NCBI GenBank assembly: GCA_038040325.1
Contig: JBBPIM010000050.1
Location: 1 to 11,581 of the forward strand
Origin: Mayfieldus profundus
Lineage (GTDB): Bacteria; Actinomycetota; Thermoleophilia; Solirubrobacterales; 70-9
Length of the DNA: 11,581 bases
Direction: 5' to 3'
Shown: piece by piece, positions 5,086 through 11,454 of the stretch
Numbering within the stretch: position 1 is the stretch's first letter
How the letters are laid out: every line of letters begins with the position of its first letter
Program-made: the position numbers and the translations under genes
Notes under the pieces: model-generated
What the model saw: the letters and a program-made list of their open reading frames with translations, nothing else
Told to the model about the DNA's origin: nothing
The model's database searches: none

Positions 5086-6990
5086 CTACGTCCTTGCGCC
5101 ATGCGCGGGGCTCGGCGTGGTCAGCACCGGCGGGCGTTCGCGCCGCTGTCTGGGCGGCTGCTCGTCCGGTCGGCCGATCCGGCCGAGGCCGAGCGAGAGG
5201 ATCAGAATCAGGCTCAGCGTGATCGCCAGCACGATCAGCGGCGCCCCCGTGGTCAGCACCGGAGACACCCCCTGCTTGGCCTCACGCTGGAGGATCTCCT
5301 TGTCGCTCACGAACTCACGATCGAACCTCGCCGGCGCGGGCACCTCGGGGGCCGGGATGGCCTTGTCTTCCGGCATGAAGACGGGAACGGCGAGAACGCT
5401 GCGCCCGGTCTGCATCCTCAGCGTCGCCTTCCACTCCCCGTAGACGGGGATCGGCTCGCTGGTCCGGTAGGTGCCCCGGCCCGTGGGCGTCAGGCGGTCG
5501 ACCACCAGCCCGCCGCCCTGCCAGGCGGTGATGTTCAGCCACCTCGCGTCCGCCGCCTCCTGCGCGGGGTCGATCCGCACCTCGGCCGAAACCTCGCGCT
5601 GCGGCGCCGGGCGCACCTCGGTCAATGTCACGCTCGCGCGCACGTTCTCGGGGACGGTCGTGACCAGGCCGTTGGCCACCAGCGCCGCCACCGCCAGCAG
5701 CGAAACCGCAAGCACTGGGCGCGTTACCGCCCGCCGTTCCAGACGCCCGCCCAGCGCCTCGCCCATCAGGGCGCCGATCAGGCCGCCGGCCACTGCGCCG
5801 ACGGTTGCCAGCAAGGGGCCGGCAGGCAGCAGCGCCTCGTTCCAGGGAATCGGCATCGCAAGCTGCGCCCAGCCGTACTCGGCGGCGAAGCCGACCGTTC
5901 CGATCAGCAGACCGGCGGCGGCACCCAGGGCGAGCGGCCGGTCGGCCAGCCGCAGGGCCGCCAGCTCGACGAGCAGCGCCTCGCCGATGTACAGCGGCAG
6001 CGACGGGGTCGTCTCCCCCAATACCGGCCCGACGATGATGCTGAGCGCGCCGCGAATGACCAGGAAGAAGACAACGGCACCGACCGCGCCGCCGCGGCCG
6101 ATCCAGACCCGCGCGCACACCAGAGCCACGCCGGCCGCGACCGCGATCAGGATCGGCTGGAAGATCATCTGGAACTGGGGCACGCCAAAGTCGAACTCGG
6201 CCTGGAAGGTCGAGAGCCCGATCAGCAGGCCGCCCATCAGGCCCACCTTGCGCAGGTTCACCAGGAAGGCGAGCGGCGCCTCGCGGTCGGCAGGGCCGCG
6301 GGCGCGAATCCCCTCGACCAGCAGGACCGCCATTCCGACCAGCGTCAGCCCCGCGCCGCCGATCAGCATCAGGTGGGTGGGGCCCCAAAGCGTCACGTCC
6401 TGGCCGAACAGGCGGTGCCAGATGTCGTCGATGGGGAAGCCCATCAGGGCAAAGGCGGCGGCCGAGGCGATCAGCACTCCGCCAACCGGCACCGGCCACC
6501 CGGGAGCGAGCTGGAGCGCCGCCGGTCCGGCGTCACCGCGTGGAAGCGTGATCGCCAGCACCCCCCCGGCGAACACGCCGAACAGCCCGATCAGGATCAG
6601 GTAGTGAGCCGGGTTGGCAAGCGGACCGGCGTCGCGGCCGACGTCGATGTGCAGCGAGATATCCCAGTACATGCCGAGCACCGCAACCAGCAGCGCACCG
6701 AGCGAGACTGCGGAGGGAAGCGCTGCCCAGCCGGGCAGCCCGGAAACGCGCTCGCTGAAGCCGGCGAGCCGGGTCAGATAGCGAACGCGGCCGCTGCGGT
6801 GCCCGAGCGCCAGCCAGAGCAGAACGGCAGTCGCAATGGTGGCGCCGGCCGTCGCGATCACCACCTGGCTCATCTCGGCGCCGCCGGCCGGCTCGTCTGC
6901 CGCCAAGGCGGGAGCGGCCGGGATCAGCAGAAGCGTGAGGGCGAGACCGAAGACGGCCCCGACGCGTCGTGTGAGGAAGAAGTCGTTCAT
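5086..6990 (-). CDS. Polytopic membrane protein with signal peptide and C-terminal extracytoplasmic domain
   Basis: A protein of 634 residues counted from the ATG at 6990. An earlier ATG at 6999 lies only 1 nt from the GGAGG at 7005-7001, and longer starts would overlap the promoter. The N-terminus (MNDFFLTRRVGAVFGLALTL, ending APALA) is a signal peptide. About 11-12 hydrophobic segments follow up to residue 445. There is then an extracytoplasmic beta-rich region (about 447-580) with a TYRTSEPIPVYGEWKATLRM stretch like YtkA/CopC-type domains, one last membrane helix (583-603) and an Arg-rich cytoplasmic tail. Conserved-looking polar motifs are MYWDISLHIDVGRD (107-120) and FPIDDIWHRLFGQDVTLWGP (185-204), whose His and Asp residues could bind a metal or haem. 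I do not recognise the family; a copper or respiratory-assembly role is only a guess. It is transcribed ahead of the monooxygenase. Confidence 0.85.
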   Translation of the reverse strand: MNDFFLTRRVGAVFGLALTLLLIPAAPALAADEPAGGAEMSQVVIATAGATIATAVLLWLALGHRSGRVRYLTRLAGFSERVSGLPGWAALPSAVSLGALLVAVLGMYWDISLHIDVGRDAGPLANPAHYLILIGLFGVFAGGVLAITLPRGDAGPAALQLAPGWPVPVGGVLIASAAAFALMGFPIDDIWHRLFGQDVTLWGPTHLMLIGGAGLTLVGMAVLLVEGIRARGPADREAPLAFLVNLRKVGLMGGLLIGLSTFQAEFDFGVPQFQMIFQPILIAVAAGVALVCARVWIGRGGAVGAVVFFLVIRGALSIIVGPVLGETTPSLPLYIGEALLVELAALRLADRPLALGAAAGLLIGTVGFAAEYGWAQLAMPIPWNEALLPAGPLLATVGAVAGGLIGALMGEALGGRLERRAVTRPVLAVSLLAVAALVANGLVTTVPENVRASVTLTEVRPAPQREVSAEVRIDPAQEAADARWLNITAWQGGGLVVDRLTPTGRGTYRTSEPIPVYGEWKATLRMQTGRSVLAVPVFMPEDKAIPAPEVPAPARFDREFVSDKEILQREAKQGVSPVLTTGAPLIVLAITLSLILILSLGLGRIGRPDEQPPRQRRERPPVLTTPSPAHGART

Positions 6991-7025
6991 TCGTTTCATG
7001 CCTCCAAGTACCCGTGCATGGGGCG

Positions 7026-7065
7026 ACTGTAACATCAATTCATGTCACATACAACGGTGTACGAT
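7026..7065. promoter_or_regulatory. Divergent promoters with MerR-type operator dyad
   Basis: On the minus strand, TTGTAT (7054-7049), a 17-nt spacer and TACAGT (7031-7026) form a promoter for the membrane protein gene, with transcription starting near 7019. A 22-bp dyad (7028-7049) lies between and over these boxes: TGTAACAT, 6 nt, ATGTCACA, with 7 of 8 arm positions matching. On the plus strand TACGAT (7060-7065) is a plausible -10 box for the merR gene, with the dyad at its -35/spacer. MerR regulators bind dyads in exactly this place, so autoregulation together with control of the divergent unit is the natural inference. Confidence 0.6.
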
Positions 7066-7095
7066 CGCAGTGTGAGCGATGTCGCGGAGGACGCG

Positions 7096-7878
7096 ATGAC
7101 GATCGACGAGCTGGCGCAGCGCACCGGCATGACCGTGCGCAACATCCGCGCCCATCAGTCGCGCGGGTTGCTGCCCCCGCCCGAGGTGCGCGGCCGCACC
7201 GGCTACTACAACGACGAGCACGTCGCCCGCATCGAGCTGATCAAGGAGATGCAGGCAGACGGCTTCAACCTCGGCGCAATCGCCCGCCTGCTCGAGAACG
7301 TCGGCGAATCGAGCGCCGAGGTCCTCGACTTCACCCGTGCCGTGCGCGCCCCCTTCCAGGAGGAGCAGCCGGAGGTCACCGACGCGGCCGGCACGGTCGA
7401 GCGCTGGGGCCAGCAGGCCGACCAGGCCCAGCTCGAGCGGGCAGTGAAGCTGGGCCTGCTGCGTCCCCTCGGCGACGATCGCTACGAGGTGCGCAGCCCC
7501 CGCCTGCAGCGCGCGGCGGCGGAGCTGGCCGACCTCGGCGTGCCAACCGAGGCCGCGCTCGAGGTGGCAGCAAAGCTGCGCCGCCATTCGAAGGCAGTCG
7601 CACGCGGATTCGTCGAGCTGTTCCTGGAGAACGTGTGGGAGCCGTTCGACCGGGCGGGGCGCCCCGCCGAGGAGTGGCCGCGGGTACAGGAAGCGCTGGA
7701 GCGGCTTCGCCCTCTCGCCTCCGAGTCGCTGCTTGCGATGTTCCAGCTGGTGATGACCGAGGCGGTCGAGGATGCGATGAGCCGCACCTTCGAGCGCGAC
7801 TTCGGCGAACGCGCGGAACGGCGAGGCCGCCGCTCGAGCCGCCGGCGCGGCCCGGGCCGTCAGTCCTCGCGCGCGTAG
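7096..7878 (+). CDS. MerR family transcriptional regulator
   Basis: A 260-residue DNA-binding protein. The N-terminal winged helix-turn-helix is MTIDELAQRTGMTVRNIRAH at 1-20, with the wing RGRTGYYNDEHVARI and following helices at about 32-70. The remaining 190 residues are a large helical effector/dimer region without cysteines, so it is not a CueR- or SoxR-like metal or iron-sulfur sensor. A second helix-rich stretch ends in an Arg/Ser-rich, probably disordered tail. The frame is open further upstream (ATG 7042, GTG 7072). I chose the ATG at 7096 because GGAGG (7086-7090) lies 5 nt before it and because this start gives the canonical MerR N-terminus. The gene is divergent from the membrane protein/monooxygenase unit and shares a dyad-containing promoter with it. 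The ligand is unknown. Confidence 0.9.
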   Translation: MTIDELAQRTGMTVRNIRAHQSRGLLPPPEVRGRTGYYNDEHVARIELIKEMQADGFNLGAIARLLENVGESSAEVLDFTRAVRAPFQEEQPEVTDAAGTVERWGQQADQAQLERAVKLGLLRPLGDDRYEVRSPRLQRAAAELADLGVPTEAALEVAAKLRRHSKAVARGFVELFLENVWEPFDRAGRPAEEWPRVQEALERLRPLASESLLAMFQLVMTEAVEDAMSRTFERDFGERAERRGRRSSRRRGPGRQSSRA

Positions 7879-7896
7879 GGGTCGCCTGGCCTCCGC

Positions 7897-7902
7897 TACC
7901 CT
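7897..7902 (+). promoter_or_regulatory. Possible -10 box of tRNA-Thr
   Basis: TACCCT fits the loose TAnnnT pattern of high-GC actinobacterial -10 boxes and would start transcription at about 7909, just before the tRNA 5' end. The same hexamer occurs upstream of folE2. No -35 box is clear. Confidence 0.3.
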
Positions 7903-7911
7903 CCGAACCCC

Positions 7912-7984
<73 letters not shown>

Positions 7985-8029
7985 CTTGAGGCATGGCCAC
8001 CCCGTCGCTCCCCGGTTAGGGCCCTCGCC

Positions 8030-8089
8030 ATGAATCCCGAGGAAACGCGGCCGCTGGCGCAGTCGGCTCCGCGCGAGGAGGCCGTCTAG
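8030..8089 (+). CDS. Possible 19-residue leader ORF before the glycosyltransferase
   Basis: ATG at 8030 opens a short frame (MNPEETRPLAQSAPREEAV) ending in TAG at 8087-8089, 2 nt before the GTG start of the glycosyltransferase. It carries the GAGGAG used as the downstream ribosome-binding site, so translation of the two could be coupled. There is no strong ribosome-binding site of its own, and no similarity can be claimed. Chance is a real alternative. Confidence 0.2.
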   Translation: MNPEETRPLAQSAPREEAV

Positions 8090-8091
8090 CC

Positions 8092-9204
8092 GTGCAGCTG
8101 ATCCTCGCCAACCGCAGGCTGGACGCGATCGGCGGCAGCGAGACCTATCTGCTCACCGTCGCCGACCACCTGCAGCGGCTTGGACACGATGTGACGCTGT
8201 TCGGTCTCGAGACGGGCGCCACCGCCCGGGTGGCCGAGGCGCGCGGCCTGCAGGTGCAGACGCAGGCCGATCGGCTCCCCTCTCGGGCCGATGCGACGAT
8301 CTGCCAGGACAGCGAGGTCGCCTACACGCTCTCCGTTCGCTACCCCGACGCGGCTCGCCTGTTCGTTGCCCACTCGGTCTGCTTCGAGATCCAGTCACCG
8401 CCCCAGGTGCCCGGCGCGGTGAACGCGGTCGTGGTGCTCAACGACAGGGTTCGCCGGCACTGCGAGGCGATGGCACACACGCCCGAGGTCGCCCGCCTGC
8501 GGCAGCCGGTCGACCCGCTGCGCTTCGCCTTCGCGGCGGGACCCGACGGCCTGCGCCAACGCCGCGTGCTCGCCCTCAGCAACAACCTCGCCGGCGCCAG
8601 GCTGGCAATGCTCGCCCAAGCCTGCCGCAGGCTGGGCCTGGAGCTGGACCTGGTCGGCCGCCACGGCCGTATCAGCGAGAGCCCCGAGCACGAGATCGGC
8701 CGCGCCGACATCGTCGTCGGGGCCGGCCGCTGCGTGATCGAGGCGATGGCGGCCGGCAAGCCCGCCTACGTCTACGACATCGACGGTGGCGACGGCTGGG
8801 TCGACCCGCAGAGCTACGCCGCCCTGGAGGCCAACGGCTTCGCTGGCACCGCCACCGACGATGCGATCGACACGGACCGCCTCGAGCGGGACCTCGCCGC
8901 AGTGGACCCCGCGACCGGAGAGGCCAACCGCGATCTCGCCCGCCGCCACCACGATGCCGAGCGCCACGCCGTCGAGCTGGCGAAGCTGCTCGAGCGTACG
9001 ACTCCGGCTCCGCCACCGCCCGCCACGGTGCTCGCCGAGCTGGCCCGGCTGGCCCGCGCCCAGCGCAGGGCGGAGGAGTGGGCGATGGCAACCTCCGGCG
9101 AGAACCACAGGCTGCTGCGCCAGATCGACCGCATCACTTCAGGTGGCAGCTATCGCCTTGCGCGGGCAATCGGCAGGCCCGTCGCCTGGCTGCGGCGGCG
9201 ATAG
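8092..9204 (+). CDS. GT4-like glycosyltransferase
   Basis: A 370-residue protein with the GT-B layout of family 4 glycosyltransferases, which move a sugar from a nucleotide-sugar donor to a lipid, glycan or other acceptor at the cytoplasmic side of the membrane. The N-terminal acceptor half opens with LANRRLDAIGGSETYLLTVA, carrying the glycine-rich GGSE motif. The donor-binding half contains IGRADIVVGAGRCVIEAMAA at about 202-221, equivalent to the usual donor-site loop and E-containing helix. The C-terminal 60 residues form an amphipathic helix or coiled coil ending in a basic SYRLARAIGRPVAWLRRR, a tail often seen on envelope glycosyltransferases and probably used for membrane association. 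The start is GTG, with GAGGAG 11 nt upstream. It is followed after 10 nt by the acyl-CoA dehydrogenase gene. Donor and acceptor are unknown. Confidence 0.82.
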   Translation: MQLILANRRLDAIGGSETYLLTVADHLQRLGHDVTLFGLETGATARVAEARGLQVQTQADRLPSRADATICQDSEVAYTLSVRYPDAARLFVAHSVCFEIQSPPQVPGAVNAVVVLNDRVRRHCEAMAHTPEVARLRQPVDPLRFAFAAGPDGLRQRRVLALSNNLAGARLAMLAQACRRLGLELDLVGRHGRISESPEHEIGRADIVVGAGRCVIEAMAAGKPAYVYDIDGGDGWVDPQSYAALEANGFAGTATDDAIDTDRLERDLAAVDPATGEANRDLARRHHDAERHAVELAKLLERTTPAPPPPATVLAELARLARAQRRAEEWAMATSGENHRLLRQIDRITSGGSYRLARAIGRPVAWLRRR

Positions 9205-9214
9205 GGTCCCGCCG

Positions 9215-10357
9215 ATGGACGTCTCACTCACCGACGAGCAGCAGGATTTCGTCGCCGCGATCCGCGACTTCTGCGCGCGCGAGTGCGGAACACCGGAAAA
9301 GCGCGAGCAGCTCACCAACGGCTACACCGAGTCCCACAGCCGCGACCTCTACGCGAAGATGGCCGAGCTGGGCTGGCTCGGCGTCACGATCCCCGAGCAG
9401 TACGAGGGCTCGGGCGGCACGATGCTCGACGCCTGCCTGTTCATGGAGGAGACCTCGCGCGGGCTGGCCCCGATCGGCGGCTACGCGACGACCCTGATCG
9501 TCGCCGGCGCGACAGGGCGATTCGGCACGGAGGACCAGAAGTCGGAGGTTCTCGGCGCTATCTCCAACGGGTCGGTCGAGGCGATCGCGATGACCGAGCC
9601 CGACGCGGGGTCCGACGTCGGCTCGCTGACCACCGAGGCGAAGCGGGTCAACGGCGGCTTTGTCATCAACGGCCAGAAGGTCTTCTGCTCCAACGCCCAC
9701 ATCTCCGACCACGTGCTGGTCGTCGCACGCACCACCAAGGGCGAGGACAAGCACCAGGGCCTGTCGATGATCTTCGTCCCGAGCGACGCCGAGGGCATGG
9801 AGGTGAAGCCGATCGACACGATGGGGGGACGCGAGACCAACCACCTCTACTTCAGCGACTGCGAGGCGCCCTCCGACGCGGTGCTGGGCGAGGTCGACGC
9901 CGGCTGGATGCAGCTGATGGCCGGGCTGAACGTGGAGAGGCTGATCCTTGCCGCGACGATGCTGGGGATCGCGCAGCGGGCCTTCGACGACGCCCTCGAC
10001 TACGTAAAGGAGCGCCGGCAGTTCGGCCGGCCGATCGGCTCCTTCCAGGCCCTGCAGCACAGGCTCGCCGACCTCGCCACGGAGCTGGAGGCGGCGCGGC
10101 TGATGACCCGGTGGGTGGCCTCGCTGACCGACGAGGACCCCGACCGGATGCTGCCCCGCGAAGCGTCGATGGTGAAGCTGTTCGTCACCGAGACCGCCAA
10201 GCGGGTGTCGCTGGAGGGGATGCAGATGATGGGCGGCTATGGCTACTCGTCGGAGTACGACATGGAGCGCCTGGTGCGCCAGACGCTGGTTTCCACCATC
10301 TACGGCGGCACCTCCGAGATCCAGCGAAACATCATCGCCAAGACGCTTGGGCTCTGA
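9215..10357 (+). CDS. Acyl-CoA dehydrogenase
   Basis: This 380-residue enzyme has the standard length for the family of FAD-dependent enzymes that introduce the alpha-beta double bond into acyl-CoA thioesters and pass electrons to ETF. Signatures are AMTEPDAGSDVGSL at about 125-138 (FAD/substrate contact), VINGQKVFCSNAHISD at about 150-165, ERRQFGRPIGSFQALQHRLA at 266-285, and the C-terminal MMGGYGYSSEYDMERLVRQT. The catalytic Glu found in IYEGT of medium- and short-chain enzymes is Gly here (IYGGTSEIQ, G364). LNVERLIL places E241 where isovaleryl-CoA and long-chain dehydrogenases keep their base. A branched-chain or long-chain substrate is therefore more likely than a medium-chain one. The ATG at 9215 follows the glycosyltransferase stop by 10 nt; an open frame upstream is only its shadow. 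Confidence 0.95.
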   Translation: MDVSLTDEQQDFVAAIRDFCARECGTPEKREQLTNGYTESHSRDLYAKMAELGWLGVTIPEQYEGSGGTMLDACLFMEETSRGLAPIGGYATTLIVAGATGRFGTEDQKSEVLGAISNGSVEAIAMTEPDAGSDVGSLTTEAKRVNGGFVINGQKVFCSNAHISDHVLVVARTTKGEDKHQGLSMIFVPSDAEGMEVKPIDTMGGRETNHLYFSDCEAPSDAVLGEVDAGWMQLMAGLNVERLILAATMLGIAQRAFDDALDYVKERRQFGRPIGSFQALQHRLADLATELEAARLMTRWVASLTDEDPDRMLPREASMVKLFVTETAKRVSLEGMQMMGGYGYSSEYDMERLVRQTLVSTIYGGTSEIQRNIIAKTLGL

Positions 10358-10360
10358 GCA

Positions 10361-10380
10361 CGCGCCAGGCGACAGGCGCG
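10361..10380 (+). terminator. Small hairpin after the acyl-CoA dehydrogenase
   Basis: CGCGCC (10361-10366), an 8-nt loop and GGCGCG (10375-10380) form a 6-bp GC hairpin beginning 4 nt after the stop codon. No T-run follows, so it is at most a weak or factor-dependent terminator. Confidence 0.3.
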
Positions 10381-10475
10381 CCGAGACCCGCCAGGCACGG
10401 CCTACTAAGTAATGGTGGGCGTCCTAATCGAAAGTCGGCACAGTTCCCTCCCCAAAATTAAGTAAGAGAGTTTGC

Positions 10476-10481
10476 TATCCT
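10476..10481 (+). promoter_or_regulatory. Putative -10 box of the rpmG leader
   Basis: TATCCT, preceded by TTTGC, lies at the end of an AT-rich island (10453-10478) that is exceptional in this GC-rich window. Transcription would start at about 10488, just before the first leader hairpin. A -35 box is not obvious. Confidence 0.4.
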
Positions 10482-10487
10482 CCGTGC

Positions 10488-10731
10488 TCGTCGCTACTGC
10501 GACAAGCCGACCAAAAGCTCCGTAGCGGCTCCCTGTGGGCCCTTTCCCTGGTAACGGAGCAAACGGGCGGCACCGGTCCAAGCTGAGACTGATTGGGGCA
10601 GCAAACGGCGGGAGGCGCCAGATGCGGCACCGGCCCGCCCCCGGGAGGCGGGTCGCCCGCGAGGGGCGTGGGGAGCGACCCGCGCTATTCTTCGGCCGGG
10701 TTCCGGCGCATGCGTGCGCGGGAGCTTTTTT
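10488..10731 (+). promoter_or_regulatory. Structured leader or small RNA ahead of rpmG-secE-nusG
   Basis: About 245 nt with no convincing gene. Paired segments seen by eye: GTCGC/GCGAC (10490-10503); GCTCCGT/ACGGAGC (10517-10523 with 10554-10560); GCTG/CAGC (10572-10592); CCCGCC/GGCGGG (10634-10652). The last is mutually exclusive with the 9-bp GCGGGTCGC/GCGACCCGC hairpin (10648-10656 with 10675-10683). After the second and third hairpins a repeated motif occurs: AGCAAACGGGCGG at 10558 and AGCAAACGGCGGG at 10590. A true intrinsic terminator closes the element. ATGCG-GCA-CCGG (10622-10633) can pair with CCGGCGCAT (10703-10711), which would undo the terminator. I read this as an attenuator controlling the L33/SecE/NusG operon; a separate small RNA ending at the terminator is the main alternative. 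It matches no riboswitch class I can recall. Confidence 0.45.
10701..10731 (+). terminator. Intrinsic terminator just upstream of rpmG
   Basis: TTCC-(G bulge)-GCGCA, loop TGCG, TGCGC-GGGA (10701-10723) gives a stem of about 9 bp. It is followed by GC and six T (10726-10731), the classical Rho-independent layout. The rpmG ATG is only 24 nt further on, so every transcript entering rpmG from upstream must pass it. No promoter is apparent between terminator and gene, which supports attenuation rather than simple termination. Confidence 0.65.
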
Positions 10732-10755
10732 CTGTAACGGCGGCCCCGAGGAGAA

Positions 10756-10920
10756 ATGGCTCGCGGAGAGGTCCGAATCGCGGTGACGCTTGCATGCGAG
10801 GAATGCAAGCGCCGCAACTACCAGACGAACAAGTCGCGGCGCAACACGCCCGACCGTGTCGAGCTGCGCAAGTTCTGCCGCTGGTGCCGCCGCCACACAC
10901 CGCATAAGGAGACGCGCTAG
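10756..10920 (+). CDS. rpmG: 50S ribosomal protein L33
   Basis: A 54-residue protein of the large ribosomal subunit. It is the zinc-ribbon (C+) form, with CEEC at 14-17 and CRWC at 41-44. The body NYQTNKSRRNTPDRVELRKF and the end RRHTPHKETR are typical. Its length equals the family norm. The start ATG is preceded by GAGGAG (10748-10753), rather close to the codon. It is the first gene of the rpmG-secE-nusG cluster, with secE starting 4 nt after its stop. Zinc-ribbon L33 paralogues can be under zinc control in other actinobacteria, but this copy sits in the housekeeping context. Confidence 0.97.
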   Translation: MARGEVRIAVTLACEECKRRNYQTNKSRRNTPDRVELRKFCRWCRRHTPHKETR

Positions 10921-10924
10921 CGCG

Positions 10925-11452
10925 ATGGCCAAGACCCGCGCCCAGCGCAAGGCCGAGCGCCGCGCCCGCGAGGCGCAGCAGCAGCGGCAGGGAGAGCAGG
11001 CCGGCCGCGACCAGGCGAGCGCCCAGCACGACACCCAGGTTCCGGTGTCCGGCGACGTCGCCGAGGTCAAGGCGGTCGAGGTTGGCATCGCCGCGGGTGC
11101 CCCCGAGCGGGCGCTGGAGACTCCCGACGCACCCAAGCCCAAGCGGGCTGAACGGCGGGCCGAGGAGAAGCGCCGCAAGGACGTCGAGAAGCGGGCCCGC
11201 GAGGACGAGAAGCGCCAGGAACGTGAACGGCTCGCCCGCAAGCAGAAGCAGGCAGCCGCGGAAGAACGTCAGCGCGGCAGGGTGTTCGGCTTCCTGGCGT
11301 CCTGCTGGGCCGAGCTCAAGAAAGTACAGTGGCCCGACCGCGAAACCCTGATCCAGGCCTCCGCGGTGACCCTCGTCTTCGTCGCCATCGCCGCCGCCTA
11401 CCTGGGCGCCCTCGACGCGGCCTTCAACTTCCTCATCAAACGGATCCTCTAG
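10925..11452 (+). CDS. secE: Preprotein translocase subunit SecE
   Basis: SecE clamps SecY in the SecYEG protein-conducting channel of the cytoplasmic membrane. The conserved part is C-terminal: the amphipathic ELKKVQWPDRETLIQAS at about 130-146, then a single membrane helix at about 147-172. This is preceded by about 115 residues rich in Arg, Lys, Glu, Ala and Gln, with strong coiled-coil character (KRAERRAEEKRRKDVEKRAR around 73-92). At 175 residues it is far longer than minimal single-helix SecE proteins of about 60. Long charged N-termini are known in some actinobacteria; the function of this one is not evident. The ATG at 10925 lies 4 nt after rpmG, with AAGGAG 13 nt upstream. nusG follows after 2 nt, so the three genes are one operon. 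Confidence 0.93.
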   Translation: MAKTRAQRKAERRAREAQQQRQGEQAGRDQASAQHDTQVPVSGDVAEVKAVEVGIAAGAPERALETPDAPKPKRAERRAEEKRRKDVEKRAREDEKRQERERLARKQKQAAAEERQRGRVFGFLASCWAELKKVQWPDRETLIQASAVTLVFVAIAAAYLGALDAAFNFLIKRIL

Positions 11453-11454
11453 CC

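Noticed and set aside
4828..7032. 734-codon plus-strand open frame opposite the membrane protein
   Set aside because: Its product is rich in Arg, Gln, His, Asp and Gly without domain features, while the opposite strand encodes a signal peptide and many membrane helices. The frame is a shadow.
8786..9214. N-terminal extension of the acyl-CoA dehydrogenase frame by 143 codons
   Set aside because: This part is out-of-frame reading of the glycosyltransferase gene. The ATG at 9215 gives the standard 380-residue enzyme.
10571..10590. CTGAGA as a possible TPP riboswitch core
   Set aside because: The other conserved THI-box elements (the GGGTGC lead-in, and the distal ACC...GAACCTGATC segment) are absent.
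10405..11241. 278-codon minus-strand frame across the rpmG leader, rpmG and secE
   Set aside because: It lies antisense to L33 and SecE and has Ser/Arg/Ala low-complexity composition.
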